Origin: SZUA-320 sp963707875 | GTDB taxonomy: Bacteria > Gemmatimonadota > Gemmatimonadetes > Gemmatimonadales > GWC2-71-9 | Reading direction: 5' to 3' | DNA length: 64,000 bases | NCBI GenBank assembly: GCA_963707875.1 | Contig: CAVPRU010000001.1 | Span: 868,001 to 932,000 of the forward strand | Shown here: piece after piece, positions 7,649 through 17,784 of the stretch | Layout: the number at the start of each line of letters is the position of its first letter | Position numbering within the stretch: position 1 is the first letter of the stretch | Made by a program: the position numbers and the translations under genes | The notes under the pieces: generated by a model | What the model saw: the letters and a program-made list of their open reading frames with translations, nothing else | Databases searched by the model: none | What the model was told of the DNA's origin: nothing

Positions 7649-9358
7649 GTGCGCGCCTCCCCCCCAACGTTGGTGGCGGCCAGCAAGGCCATCGCGACCC
7701 AGCGCGAGGCCATGCTCGCGCGCTGGAGCGAGTGGCTCGGCGAGCGGCTCAGTACGGCCCCCGTCGTCGGCCGCGATCTGGTCGAGCATGAGCTTGGCGT
7801 CATCCTCGACGTGCTGACCGTCATGGTCGGCCCGCTCCGGCGGGAGGTCAAACATATCTGGAGTGGGGTCACCGATCACTACGGCCGGCTGGCGGCGACG
7901 CGGGGCCTCGCGGCGGGAGAGGTCGTTGAGGAGCTCCAGTACCTTCGAGAATTGCTGATCCGCTATCTGGCTCCCGCCATCGCCGCCCTCCGGCCGCGGC
8001 AGGGGATGGCCCTGCTGCTCCGGCTCAATCGGTTGGTGGACAAGGGCGTTGCTGCCGCCGTCGTCGGCTACACCGACGTGCTGGTGAGCGGGCTGATCGC
8101 TCGCTCTGGCGACGATCCGGCCGATGACACCGTGGCTATCGACCCGGATGCGGTCCGGGCCGAGCTTGGAGGTTTTGCCGAGCCCTTCGGGCCATCACCG
8201 GCAACGGGATCAACGGTACCTGACCTGTCAGGGGTGCTCGCGATCTGGTGGCCGGTGCTGCCCTGGGCGGCCGCTCTGTTGCTCCTGCTGCGGCTTCGTC
8301 GACTGACTCCCAGCCTCGATCACACCCCGCCACGCGGCGACATCCCGCTCAGCATCATCCTGCCCGCTCGCAACGAGGCCGCCAACATCGAGGCGGTGGT
8401 CCGCAGCATTCTCCAATCCAGCTACCCGAGCTTCGAACTGATCGTGGTCGATGATCAGTCGACCGACAACACGGCGGAGCGGGCCCTGGCCACCGGAGGC
8501 GCCGACCCGCGTTTTCGACTGGTCCGCGGAGTCGATCCGCCGAGCGGGTGGTTCGGCAAGCCCTGGGCCTGTTGCCAGGGCAGCCAGGTTGCGACCGGGG
8601 AGCTGCTGCTGTTCACCGATGCGGACACCTGGCACCACCCGGAGCTGCACGGCCGCGCGGTGGGGGAACTGGTCGCGCAGCAGGCAGACATGCTGTCGAT
8701 CCTGGGACGGCAGGATTGCGTGACCTTCTGGGAACAGGTCGTCATGCCCCAGGTCACGGTTCCGCTGGGGCTCCGGTATCACCCCGAACGGATCAACCGG
8801 GCACGGCACGCCCGGGACCTGGTAGCCAACGGTCAGTTCATCCTGGTCCGCCGCGAGGCGTACCGCTCGGCGGGCACCCACGAGGCCGTTCGGCATGAGG
8901 TGGCCGAGGACCTGCGCCTCGCCCAGGCGTTCTTCCGGACCGGGCACCGGGTCAGGGTGGTCTTCGCCCTCGACTCGTTCCGGACCCGGATGTACTCGGG
9001 GCTGGCCCATCTGGTGGAAGGCTGGACCAAGAACGTGTACCTCGGGGGTCGCGCCTCGTTCCCCGAGAGCCCGGTGCTTCAGGCATTGGTGCCGGTCGCG
9101 CTGCTCGCCAACACCGCGTTCTGGATCACGCCGCTGGCGTGGCTGGTCCTGAGCCCCGACCTCCGCTCGCTCGCCGCCTACGGATTCGGAGTGCTGTTCT
9201 GGCTGGCGGTTTCGCTCGGGATGGGCACCAGGCCGTGGACCGCGCTGCTCTACCCGCTTGGCGCCGCGGTGATGGGGTACATCACCGTGCGGTCCCTGCT
9301 GCGAGGGGGACGCCGGGTCGAATGGAAGGGGCGGACCTACGCCCCCGGGGCCGATTAG
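7649..9358 (+). CDS. RsbRD-N-type sensor domain fused to a membrane glycosyltransferase family 2
   Basis: 569 residues as read. Residues about 14-165 form an all-helical region like the RsbRD N-terminal/sensor domain (EELQYLRELLIRYL, GVAAAVVGYTDVL). A hydrophobic segment at about 205-222 precedes a GT-A family 2 domain (SIILPARNEAANI, VVDDQSTDN, FTDADT as the DxD motif, EVAEDLRLAQ). About three membrane helices end the protein, as in carotenoid or hopanoid glycosyltransferases such as CrtQ/HpnB. The start is GTG; an ATG lies at 7710. The fusion is odd: a frame break near 8220 could have joined two genes, because a TGA sits one frame over and a GTG at about 8233 would start the transferase cleanly. 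Confidence 0.72.
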   Translation: MRASPPTLVAASKAIATQREAMLARWSEWLGERLSTAPVVGRDLVEHELGVILDVLTVMVGPLRREVKHIWSGVTDHYGRLAATRGLAAGEVVEELQYLRELLIRYLAPAIAALRPRQGMALLLRLNRLVDKGVAAAVVGYTDVLVSGLIARSGDDPADDTVAIDPDAVRAELGGFAEPFGPSPATGSTVPDLSGVLAIWWPVLPWAAALLLLLRLRRLTPSLDHTPPRGDIPLSIILPARNEAANIEAVVRSILQSSYPSFELIVVDDQSTDNTAERALATGGADPRFRLVRGVDPPSGWFGKPWACCQGSQVATGELLLFTDADTWHHPELHGRAVGELVAQQADMLSILGRQDCVTFWEQVVMPQVTVPLGLRYHPERINRARHARDLVANGQFILVRREAYRSAGTHEAVRHEVAEDLRLAQAFFRTGHRVRVVFALDSFRTRMYSGLAHLVEGWTKNVYLGGRASFPESPVLQALVPVALLANTAFWITPLAWLVLSPDLRSLAAYGFGVLFWLAVSLGMGTRPWTALLYPLGAAVMGYITVRSLLRGGRRVEWKGRTYAPGAD

Positions 9359-9374
9359 CTTCTGCGGTGACCCG

Positions 9375-9683
9375 ATGATCGAACTCGCGATCTACCTTGT
9401 CACCCTGGCGGCCGTCGGCGTTCTGGCGGCACCGGTCGTTCGACGGCTTCCGGCCCCGGCGTGGTACCTCCGCGCCCGGGACCGGGGCCGTCCTGGCATT
9501 CCGGTGGTGACCGCCCTCGGCTCCCTCCTGTTGCTGGGCCTCCTCTGGCTCCTCGGGGAACAGCGCGGGGTAATCGGGACTGTGGCGCTGGTCCTCTGGA
9601 TCGGCGCGCCGCTCACCGCTTTCTTCGTCACCCGCACCTGGATCCGGGATCGCCGGAAACGGCTGGGTCACCCCTCACCCTGA
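9375..9683 (+). CDS. Small integral membrane protein of unknown function
   Basis: 102 residues with two or three hydrophobic segments (about 3-20, 46-62 and 67-88) separated by basic loops (RARDRGRPG, RTWIRDRRKR). It begins 16 bases after the glycosyltransferase stop on the same strand, so it is probably co-transcribed and may be membrane-associated with it. I do not recognise a family. It is accepted as a gene because of position, the ATG start and coherent membrane topology. Confidence 0.5.
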   Translation: MIELAIYLVTLAAVGVLAAPVVRRLPAPAWYLRARDRGRPGIPVVTALGSLLLLGLLWLLGEQRGVIGTVALVLWIGAPLTAFFVTRTWIRDRRKRLGHPSP

Positions 9684-9766
9684 TCACCCGGCGCGCGGCG
9701 GTTTCGTCCGCCCGGCGCGATTTCGGGTAACTCTCCGGCCGGACCGCCGAGCCATTGTGGGCCACC

Positions 9767-12700
9767 ATGTCGGACCACAACCCGGATCTGGGCCACCTGC
9801 TCGGCGGTCTTCATCAACTGGCCGACCTGCGCACCCTGGTCGGTGTGACGGGCCACATCCCCTGCTTTCAGGAGCTTCCCGCCTTCGACGGGAACCCGAC
9901 CGCCGGCCAGGCGGCACTGCTCGGGGTCCGGAACGGGTACCAGTGGCTCGGCCTGACGGCGGATGGGCGAGCCAGCACGACGGCCGGAGGGGTGGCCCGG
10001 CGTCTGGCCCGAGGGAGGGCGCCTGGCGATGATTGCGGCGCTGGACCGGACCGGTCGGCAACTCGCCCTCTCGGTCAGTTTCGGCAGTTGCCCGGTGCTG
10101 ACGGTCGACTTGGATCAACCCTCCTCGCTCGCGCTCGACTGCTTGGCCCGGCTCGCCGGGATTGATGCAACGCAGGCCGCCGCGCAGGCGGCACGAACCG
10201 CCGAGGTGCTCGACATCGAAGCGGTGGGTCGCAAGTTCTTTCGAGGGTTCCGGTCGGCGCTGCATACGGCCATGGCGGTGCTCCCGCCCCGGATGTCCCG
10301 GACCGAGCGCCATGCGGTCGCTCTGCTGCAGCTCACCAGGCTGCTCTTCCTCTATTTTGTCCAGGCCCGGGGCTGGCTCGATGGTCGCCCCCACTTCCTG
10401 CGGCACGAGGTCGATCGCTGTCTCGGCCGGGGGCGCTCGATCGGTCGCGACCTGCTGCGCCCGCTGTTCTTCGGGACCCTCAACCAGCCGCCCCATCGGC
10501 GAGGGCGTGCCGCCGACAGCTTCGGCGACATCCCGTTTCTCAACGGCGGTCTGTTCGAACCGCACCCGCTCGAACGACGGTGGCAGACCGCTCTCCCCGA
10601 CACCGTCTGGTGCGGGATCTTCGACGACCTGTTCGAGCGATTTCACTTCGTAACCGAGGGCGGGACCTCGCGCAGCATCGCGCCGGACATGCTGGGCCGG
10701 GTGTTCGAGGGGGTCATGGATCCCGCGGAGCGGGCCCTGACGGGCACCTTCTACACCCCGGCCGCGATCGTCCACGCCCTGGCGCGGGCCGGACTCGTCT
10801 CGTGGCTGGCCGGAATCGCTCCCCTGCCCCGAGGCCGAAGCCGAGCGCCGGCTCGATGAGCCGGATGAACGGACCCGGGTGCTGCTCGACCGGATCACGA
10901 TTCTCGACCCCGCGGCGGGTTCGGGCGCCTTTCTGATCGGGGCGCTGCAACTGCTGGCGCGGGCCGCCCCCAGGGATGGCCTGGCGCAGCGACGGAGAAT
11001 CCTGTCGCGCAATCTCTTCGGGGTCGATCTCAATCCTGCCGCCGTCCGGCTCACCGAACTCCGGCTCTGGCTGTCGCTGCTCGAGGTGGATCGAACCCGG
11101 GACCCTGAACGGGTCCGCCCGCTGCCCAATCTCGACGCGGTGGTTCGGCAGGGAGACTCGCTGCACGATCCGATGTCGCCCGCCTGGGGCGGGACGCCGG
11201 GAGTGGCGGAGGGAGCGGTGGTGCGCGCCCTCCGGTTGCAGGTCCAGCACACCACCGGGGCAGAGAAGCGAGCCGCCATCCGCGACCTTCGCCAGGCCGA
11301 GGCCTCCGCTCTGGACGGGGTGCTGAGCGGGGCGGAGCGCAACACCAGAGCCCGGATGGACGACCTGCTGGCGCAGGGCCGGTCCCTGACCCTGTTCGGC
11401 GATCGCCGCGGCCTTGAGCGCGGTGAGCGGAAGGTGATGCGACTGCTGCGGGACCGACGCTGTTTTCTGCTCCGACTGCGTCGTCAGTTGCAGCGGGACG
11501 GCTCGCTTCCATGGTTTCACTACCAGAGCCAGTTCGCGGAGGTCTTCGCCGCCGGGGGCGGCTTTGACCTGGTGCTCGGCAACCCGCCCTGGGTCCGCGC
11601 GGAGGATCTCCCGGCCGCGCTGCGACGGCAGTTGGGCGGACGCTACGCCTGGTGGACCGCCAGGCCCCAGTCCCACGGATACGCCCACCAGCCCGACCTT
11701 TCGGTGGCGTTTGTCGAGCGGGCCCGCGAACTGGTCGCGCCCGGCGGCACGGTCGCCGTCCTGCTGCCGGCCAAGCTCGCCACCACCGACTACGCGGCTA
11801 CGATGCGGGGTGCCCTCGCCGTCTCCGACACGCTGAGCGTGGTGGCCGATCTGACGGGCGACCCCCGGGCCCAGTTCGATGCCACCACCTACCCGATGGC
11901 CCTGGTGAGTCGTAAGGCGCGACCGCCGACCGGACACCGGGTCCGGACCGAACTCGACGCCTGGGCAACCGCCGAAGTGAGCCAGCACCGGTTGAGCGAC
12001 GGACCGTGGATTCTGGCACCGGACCAGGTCTGGACCGCACTCGACACCCTCCGCGCACGACACCCCACCATCGGTGACGTCCTGCCGGTGCATCTGGGAG
12101 TCAAGACCGGGCTGAATCGGGTGTTCATCGATCCCGGTCAGTCGATCGAGCCGGAACTCCTCTGCTGGGCTCTGGCTGGACGCGACGTCGCGGCGTTCGA
12201 GGCCACCCCCGCCCGTCGACTGCTCTGGACCCATGACCACGACGGGCACCCCCTGGCAGAACTGCCCCCGCTGGCCCGCGCCTACCTGCGGCCTCATCTG
12301 GCGGACCTGGCCCGACGGAAGGACTACCTGTCAGGACCTCCCTGGGCGCTGTTTCGAGTGGCCGGCGCCACGCTGCCCAACCGGGTGGTGTGGCCCGACC
12401 TCGCCCCTCACCTCCGGGCCACCGTCCTCAACGGCCCGCAGGGGGAGCGGGTGATTCCGCTCAACTCCTGCTATCTGATCGGCGCTCCCCGCCCGGTCGA
12501 TGCCCACTGCCTGGCCGCCTGGCTCAACTCGACTCCGATCCGCGCGGCCGCGGCGCTGACCGCCGACCCCGCCGCTGGTGGGTACCGGCGGTTCAACGCC
12601 AGGGTGATCCGGGACCTCCCCTTGCCGGACGGGGTACTGGGGAATCCGCGGCTGCATGCCCTCGCTCAGCGCGGACGGGCGGGAACGCTGACGCAGCTGG

Positions 12701-12876
12701 AACTCGACCAGGCATGTCATGAGATCCTCGGGCTCGACTTCGGCCCTGGCCTCCGCGCTGGCGGGAGTGGCGGGAGGCGGTCCCGGTCATCGTCGCTGAG
12801 TCCCTCAGGCTGGCGGGCGATCCAGCACTGCTCGGCTGGCGGATCCTGCCACCTGCCGGGCGGGACGGGGTGCTGA
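9767..12876 (+). pseudogene. Eco57I/PglX-like adenine-specific DNA methyltransferase, frame-broken
   Basis: A large class I SAM-dependent DNA methyltransferase of the type found in Type IIG/BREX-like systems, about 1,000 residues when frames are joined. The N-terminal region carries the family segment LFLYFVQARGWLDG and later IPFLNGGLFEPH. The catalytic domain has motif I DPAAGSGAF (about 10903), a GVDLNPAAVRL acidic loop, and motif IV NPPW (about 11581), the adenine-N6 type. A C-terminal target-recognition-like region follows (NSCYLIGAPRPVDAHCL). Frame breaks lie near 10015 and 10828 (C4 run), and probably near 12745, after which the sensible frame is the one that continues into the helicase. 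It could be a pseudogene, sequencing damage, or originally one polypeptide with the helicase. Confidence 0.75.
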
Positions 12877-15034
12877 GTGCGATGGCCGGTGCCCTCGCGC
12901 CGCCACTGGCCGACGACCCGGCACCGCCCTGGCTTCGTCCTCATCAGGTGGTGGCCTTTCGCAGAGCGCTGGCGGCGGTTCGTCGTCACTCCGGCGCCAT
13001 GGTGGCCGAACCGGTGGGAACCGGCAAGAGCCTGGATCGCCCTCGCGGTGGCGGCTCGATACGGCCCGGAGGCGTCCTGTGTGGTGCCAAGCGGCTTGGC
13101 CTCCCAGTGGAGCCAGGTCGCCGAGCGGGCCGGGATCGCCATCCACCTGACGACCCACAGGGCGTGGAGCCGAAGCCCTCGCCAGCTTGGCCAGGGGTTG
13201 GTCATCGTGGACGAATCCCACCGATTCCGAACTCCGGGATCCGCCGGGCGGTGCACCTGGCGCCGCACCTGGTGGGTCGAGCGGGGATCCTCCTGACCGC
13301 CACGCCCGTCATCAATTCGCTGGCCGACCTGGTGCCGCAACTCCTGTTGCTCATCCGGGACGACGCGCTCGTGGCCAGCGGGATCGCGTCCCTGACCACG
13401 GCCTTGACCGACCGGCGCGCGCGCATCCCACACGCCTTGGCCTCGCTGGTGATCTCGGGAACGATCGATGCAGACCACAGGCCGGCGCTGGCCGAACGCC
13501 GGGTCGCCGCCCCCGAAGTACCGATTGCCATGACCCGGCTGTTCGACAGACTCGACCGGCTTCGGCTCAGTGATCAGGAGGCGAGCCGGGCCCTGCTCCG
13601 GGGTGTCATGGCCTGGGCCGCCGGATCCAGCCCGGCCGCGCTGGAGAAAGTGCTGGGCCGCTATCGGCTCCTGCTGCTGCAGGCGCGAGACGCCGCGGCC
13701 ACCGGTCGGAAGCCTTCACGGGGAGCGCTGTACCGCCTGCTGGCCGGAGATCTTCAACAGACCGTACTCTGGTCGATGATGACACCCATCGAGGCGGACG
13801 GCAGTCCACCGCTCGAAGATCTGGACCGCCTGGACGAACTGGTGGGCGAGTGCCGCCGCCTCACTCGCGAACCGGATCCCAAGCTGGAGCGGCTCCGCGA
13901 CATCCTGGCGGATGGGGTGACGACGATCGTCTTCGTCACCGCCCGGGCGACCGTGGAGTATCTCCGGACTCGACTCGCCGGGGACCATGTGGTCGGGTGG
14001 TGCCACGGCGATGAGGCTGGCATCGGTCCGGGACGAATCGCCCGCGAACAGGTGCTGGCCTGGTTCGCGCCGACACCGCCCGCGTGGGCCGGCTCGCGAC
14101 CCACGGTACTGGTCACCACGGACGTCGGATCAGAGGGGCTCAACTTGCAGGGCGCCGGCAGAGTGGTGCACTACGACCTGCCCTGGACGCCTGCCCGTCT
14201 TGACCAGCGCCAGCGGCCGGGTCCATCGCGAAGGGGGCAGCCATGATGCGGTGGAGGTGGAGTGCGGTTTGAGGTCCCAGCCGCGGTGGAACGACGGATC
14301 GCCCTGGCGCGAGCCCTCTGGCGCAAGGACTGGCTGGGGCGCCCGGTCCGAGTGGGAGAGGCGGCCCATCGGCCTGGACCTGGCCGAGTCGGTTGGCGAC
14401 GGCGTTCGGTGGCACCCCACCGGAGCCCGGGGTATCGGCCGTTCGGGGGACGGCGTTCCGGTGTCTGCTCGGGTTCCGCCTGGTGGCTGGAGGGGAGGAA
14501 GTTGCCACCCGGATGCTGGTGCTCGACCGTCGCGGGGTCTGGCACGAGGACGGAGCGATGGTCGAGCAGGCAGCCCGCCTGGCCGCCGCAGCGCAACAGC
14601 TCAACCCTCCTTCGGCACTGACGGTCCGTCACCTGCTGACGCGGGCCGACCGCCCGCTCCGGGAAGCGGTGCGCCAGACGGCCGGGGCGCTCTGGGGCTT
14701 TCACCACCCAAGCCGGACCAACCGCGGCGCGATACGACGGTTCCGAACCCTCGCCTCAGCGGCGGTGAGGAGTGGGAGTATGGGGATGTTATCTCTGGTC
14801 GATCGGGCACTCGATTTTCTCAACCGGGGCCACACGCTCGGAGAGCTGTCCCTGATCGGAGCACTCGATGCGGCGGAGGATGGGGACCGGATCGGCACTC
14901 TGCTCCGTCGGCTTCCCGTCTCGCGGATCTGGATACCACCGGTCCGAACCGAGGCGACCGGCTTGATCGTGTGGCTGAACCCGAGCGAGGGCACTCACCC
15001 CGGCTCAGTTGGTGGGCCGGGAGGCGCTGAGTAG
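12870..15034 (+). pseudogene. SNF2/superfamily 2 helicase of a restriction or defence locus, frame-broken
   Basis: Joining frames gives a helicase of roughly 720-760 residues. Motif I is EPVGTGKS (about 13010), then a VVPSGLASQWSQV region, motif II DESHRF (about 13210), motif III LLTATPV (about 13300), motif V-like TTDVGSEGLNLQGA (about 14120) and motif VI QRQGRVHRE (about 14210, across a break). The C-terminal region is unassigned and ends at a TAG at 15032-15034. Breaks lie near 13030, 13245, 14212 and 14258, with two more between 14330 and 14440. The visible start is a GTG at 12870; coherent coding in the same frame extends upstream to about 12750. Together with the methyltransferase it resembles modification-plus-helicase defence modules. 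Confidence 0.72.
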
Positions 15035-15064
15035 TTTTCACCGCATGCCCTCATCCCAAGCACC

Positions 15065-15712
15065 ATGACCAGGTACCACACCGTCCTGTTCGACCTCGAC
15101 GGAACCCTGGCCGACTCCGTCCGCCTGATCCTCGACAGCTATCATCACACTCTGGCAGTGCACCAGCTGCCGGCCCGGACCGATGAGTACTGGCTGGCGG
15201 GTCTCGGCACCCCGCTCACGGCCCAGTTTTCCCCTTGGGTCGATTCTCCCGACCAGTTGCAGGCGATGATCGCCACCTACCGGGACTACAACCTGAGCCA
15301 CCACGACGCCGAGGTGAGCCCGTACCCCGGGGTGGTGGAGATGGTCCAGCGAATCCGCCGGGCCGGGTTCCGCACCGGACTGGTCACCAGCAAGAACCGC
15401 TCGGGCGCCCTCCGTGGCCTCAAGGTGATCGGACTGGAGGAGACCATGGAGGTGGTGGTCGGGGCGGATGACGTGATCAACCACAAGCCCCACCCGGAGC
15501 CGGTCCACCGGGCGCTCGACCAGCTCGGCACCACGGCGGCGGGCTCCATCTTCGTGGGTGACAGTCTTCACGACATGTACTCGGGACGCGAAGCTGGCGC
15601 CCACACCGGCGCAGTGCTCTGGGGGCCGTTTTCCCGGGAGCATCTCCATCCATCGGCGCCTGACCATTGGCTCGAAACACCGGACGCCCTCGCAGCGCTG
15701 CTCGGGGCCTGA
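15065..15712 (+). CDS. HAD-superfamily phosphatase, phosphoglycolate phosphatase-like
   Basis: 215 residues with all HAD IA motifs: nucleophile FDLDGTLADS at the N-terminus, LVTSKN as motif II Ser/Thr, Lys in NHKPHPEPV, and GDSLHDM as motif IV. A helical cap lies between residues 17 and 85. Members hydrolyse small phosphate esters such as 2-phosphoglycolate, or pyrophosphate (PpaX). The substrate cannot be fixed by sequence. It starts 30 bases after the helicase stop and is followed by a MocA-like gene. Confidence 0.85.
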   Translation: MTRYHTVLFDLDGTLADSVRLILDSYHHTLAVHQLPARTDEYWLAGLGTPLTAQFSPWVDSPDQLQAMIATYRDYNLSHHDAEVSPYPGVVEMVQRIRRAGFRTGLVTSKNRSGALRGLKVIGLEETMEVVVGADDVINHKPHPEPVHRALDQLGTTAAGSIFVGDSLHDMYSGREAGAHTGAVLWGPFSREHLHPSAPDHWLETPDALAALLGA

Positions 15713-15718
15713 CCGAGC

Positions 15719-16333
15719 ATGGCCGCGGGACGGGTGTGGGGCATCGTGCTCGCGGCGGGGGAGAGCCGCCGGTTCGGAAGCCACAAGCTGCTGGCGCCGT
15801 TCCGGGGACACCCGTTGGCCTGGCACGCGTTCACGGCGGCGGCCCAGGCGGTGGAGCGCGGGTGGCTGGAAGGCGTGGTTGTCGTCTGCGCTCGGGAAGA
15901 TGCTGCCGTGGAGGCCATGGCGGTGGCGGCGCGCTTGAGGACGACGGCGAATCCCGATCCCACCATGGCCGCCAGTCTCCGGTGCGGACTCTCCTTTCTG
16001 GCGGAACAACCGGAGCCACCCGACGCCGCTCTGATCTTCCTGGCCGATCAACCCCTGATTCAGCCCGACCAGATCCACGCCGTGCTCGCCGCGGCGGCGC
16101 ACAGTTCGGCACTGGCCTGTCGACCCCGCTACCTGGCCACCCCGGACGCTCCAGGGCACCCGGTCTTCCTGCGCCGCGCGGCCTGGAGCCTGGCCGAGGC
16201 GCTGGAGGGCGATCAGGGATTCGGTGAGCTGATCGCCTCGGGCCGGCTCAGCCTGAAGATTTGCGAGCTCCCTGGAGCCTGCCCCGACATCGATACTCCT
16301 GCGGACCTGACGACTCTCGAGGCGCTGGACTGA
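15719..16333 (+). CDS. Molybdenum cofactor cytidylyltransferase-like nucleotidyltransferase (MocA/MobA family)
   Basis: 204 residues. The N-terminal signature LAAGESRRFGSHKLLAPF is the nucleotide-binding loop of the MobA-like NTP transferase family, and FLADQPLI carries the metal-binding Asp. MocA transfers CMP to molybdopterin for xanthine dehydrogenase-type enzymes. The next gene downstream is xdhC, which inserts that cofactor, so the MocA assignment is favoured over MobA. No molybdenum hydroxylase subunits lie in the window. Confidence 0.83.
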   Translation: MAAGRVWGIVLAAGESRRFGSHKLLAPFRGHPLAWHAFTAAAQAVERGWLEGVVVVCAREDAAVEAMAVAARLRTTANPDPTMAASLRCGLSFLAEQPEPPDAALIFLADQPLIQPDQIHAVLAAAAHSSALACRPRYLATPDAPGHPVFLRRAAWSLAEALEGDQGFGELIASGRLSLKICELPGACPDIDTPADLTTLEALD

Positions 16334-16336
16334 CCG

Positions 16337-17341
16337 ATGCGCGACATTCTGCCCGAGTACCGGATGCTGGCCGCCACCGGGCCGGTGGGCCGAGCGGTGG
16401 TCACTCGAGTCTGGGGATCGGCTCCGCGTCCCGAGGGAGCCACCATGATCGCGACCGCCGACGGTCGGATGGCGGGGTCGGTGACCGGCGGATGTGTCGA
16501 AGCTGCGGTGGTCCTGGAAATCCAGGAGGCGATCCGGACCGGCCGGTCCAAACTCGTGACCTACACCGTCTCCGATGATCAGGCCTGGGAGGTCGGGCTG
16601 TCCTGCGGCGGGACCATCGACGTTCTGGTGGAACCGATCGATTCGTCCAGAGATCCTGGCGGCGGCCGAGAGCCGCCACGGCACGATGGTGGCCAGCGTT
16701 CTCGCCGGGGCGACCCCCGGTGCTCCAACACCGGAGCTGAAGGCGATGATCTCGGCTCACCAGTCCGAGTCCCGGCAGAATGTACTCCTGCCGCACCATG
16801 GAGCTTTCCACACCCGACGGCCCGGTCTCGGTGTTCCTCGAGGCGTTTCCGGTCCCACCCCGGCTGGTCATCGTCGGCGCGGTCCACCTCGCCGAGGTGC
16901 TGGTCCGGATGGCAGATCCCCTGGGATATCGAACGATCGTGACCGACGGGCGAGCGGCCCTGTTGACCCGGGATCGGTTTCCCGAGGGCTGACGAGTTGA
17001 TCCTCGGCTGGCCCCAGGAGACCCTTCCCCAGCTGGGCCTCGATGCCGGAACCGCGGTCTGCGTCCTGACCCATGACCCCAAGTTCGACGAGCCGGCGCT
17101 CAGACTCGCGCTCCGCTCGGCGGCCGGGTACGTGGGCGCGATCGGGAGTCGAAAGACGCAGGCCGCTCGAAGGACGCGACTGCGGGAGGAGGGGTTTTCA
17201 GAGCAGGAGATCGCTCGGCTGCATGGCCCGATCGGACTCGATCTGGGCGGGAGGGCGCCGGCCGAGGTGGCGCTGGCGATTCTGGCGGAGGTCACCGCGG
17301 TCCGGCACGGTCGCGGCGGGATAGACGTCCTTCAGTCCTGA
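16337..17341 (+). pseudogene. xdhC: XdhC/CoxI-family molybdoenzyme maturation factor, three frame breaks
   Basis: Joined frames give about 334 residues. The N-terminal XdhC/CoxI domain has GSVTGGCVEAAVV and LSCGGTIDVLVEP; the C-terminal Rossmann domain has RLVIVGAVHLAEVL and GAIGSRKTQ. The protein protects and delivers molybdenum cofactor to xanthine dehydrogenase-like enzymes. Breaks lie near 16648, 16778 and 16989 (a surplus T in GAGGGCTGACGAG produces a premature TGA); each is a +1 shift. It follows the MocA-like gene by three bases and converges on argR, overlapping it by 10 bases. Confidence 0.82.
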
Positions 17342-17784
17342 CCGGCGATCTCCAGCAGCCGGGCCAGTACAGCCTGCTGCCCCGAGCGGCCCCGGGCGGC
17401 CACGAAGATGGTATCGTCGCCGGCGATGTTCCCGGCAACGTCCGGCCAGGCCAGTCGATCCATCGCCGCCCCGACCCGATTGGCCTCGCCGGGTGGGGTC
17501 TTGATCACCACCATCACCTCCCCGACCGCCTCGACGCCCAGCACCCCTTCACGGATCCGCAGCTCGTTGGGATCAACCGCCCGGAGGTCGTCCACCGGCG
17601 GCCGCTGGTAGATGCCGTCCATCTTGATCAAACCCAGCACGGTGATGTCCCGACTGACCGAGGACTGGTTGACCGGGAACCCTTCCTCCCTGAGCGCCTC
17701 GACCAGGTCCTCCTGAGTCTGGATCGGCCGGGTGCTGACCAGCTCCAGGATGCGGAGCAGTCGTTGCTTGCGACCGTGGCTCAC
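17332..17784 (-). CDS. argR: Arginine repressor ArgR
   Basis: 150 residues, the standard ArgR length. The N-terminal winged helix carries SSVSRDITVLGL. The C-terminal oligomerisation and arginine-binding domain carries GEANRVGAAMD and GNIAGDDTIFVAA; the two Asp of GDD bind the arginine ligand in the family. It is the last gene of the arginine operon and overlaps argH as ATGA. Its likely target is the ARG box abutting the argG start. Confidence 0.95.
   Translation of the reverse strand: MSHGRKQRLLRILELVSTRPIQTQEDLVEALREEGFPVNQSSVSRDITVLGLIKMDGIYQRPPVDDLRAVDPNELRIREGVLGVEAVGEVMVVIKTPPGEANRVGAAMDRLAWPDVAGNIAGDDTIFVAARGRSGQQAVLARLLEIAGQD

Noticed and set aside
10714..12297. Minus-strand open frame opposite the methyltransferase
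   Set aside because: It covers the plus-strand motifs DPAAGSGAF and NPPW; the antisense product has no recognisable domain.
14130..14450. Separate small genes within the helicase C-terminal region
   Set aside because: The short open frames are pieces of one protein; motif VI and its flanks read through only when frames are joined.
15038..16684. A long minus-strand open frame opposite the HAD and MocA-like genes
   Set aside because: Codon third-position bias favours the plus strand, and the plus-strand proteins have complete catalytic motifs.
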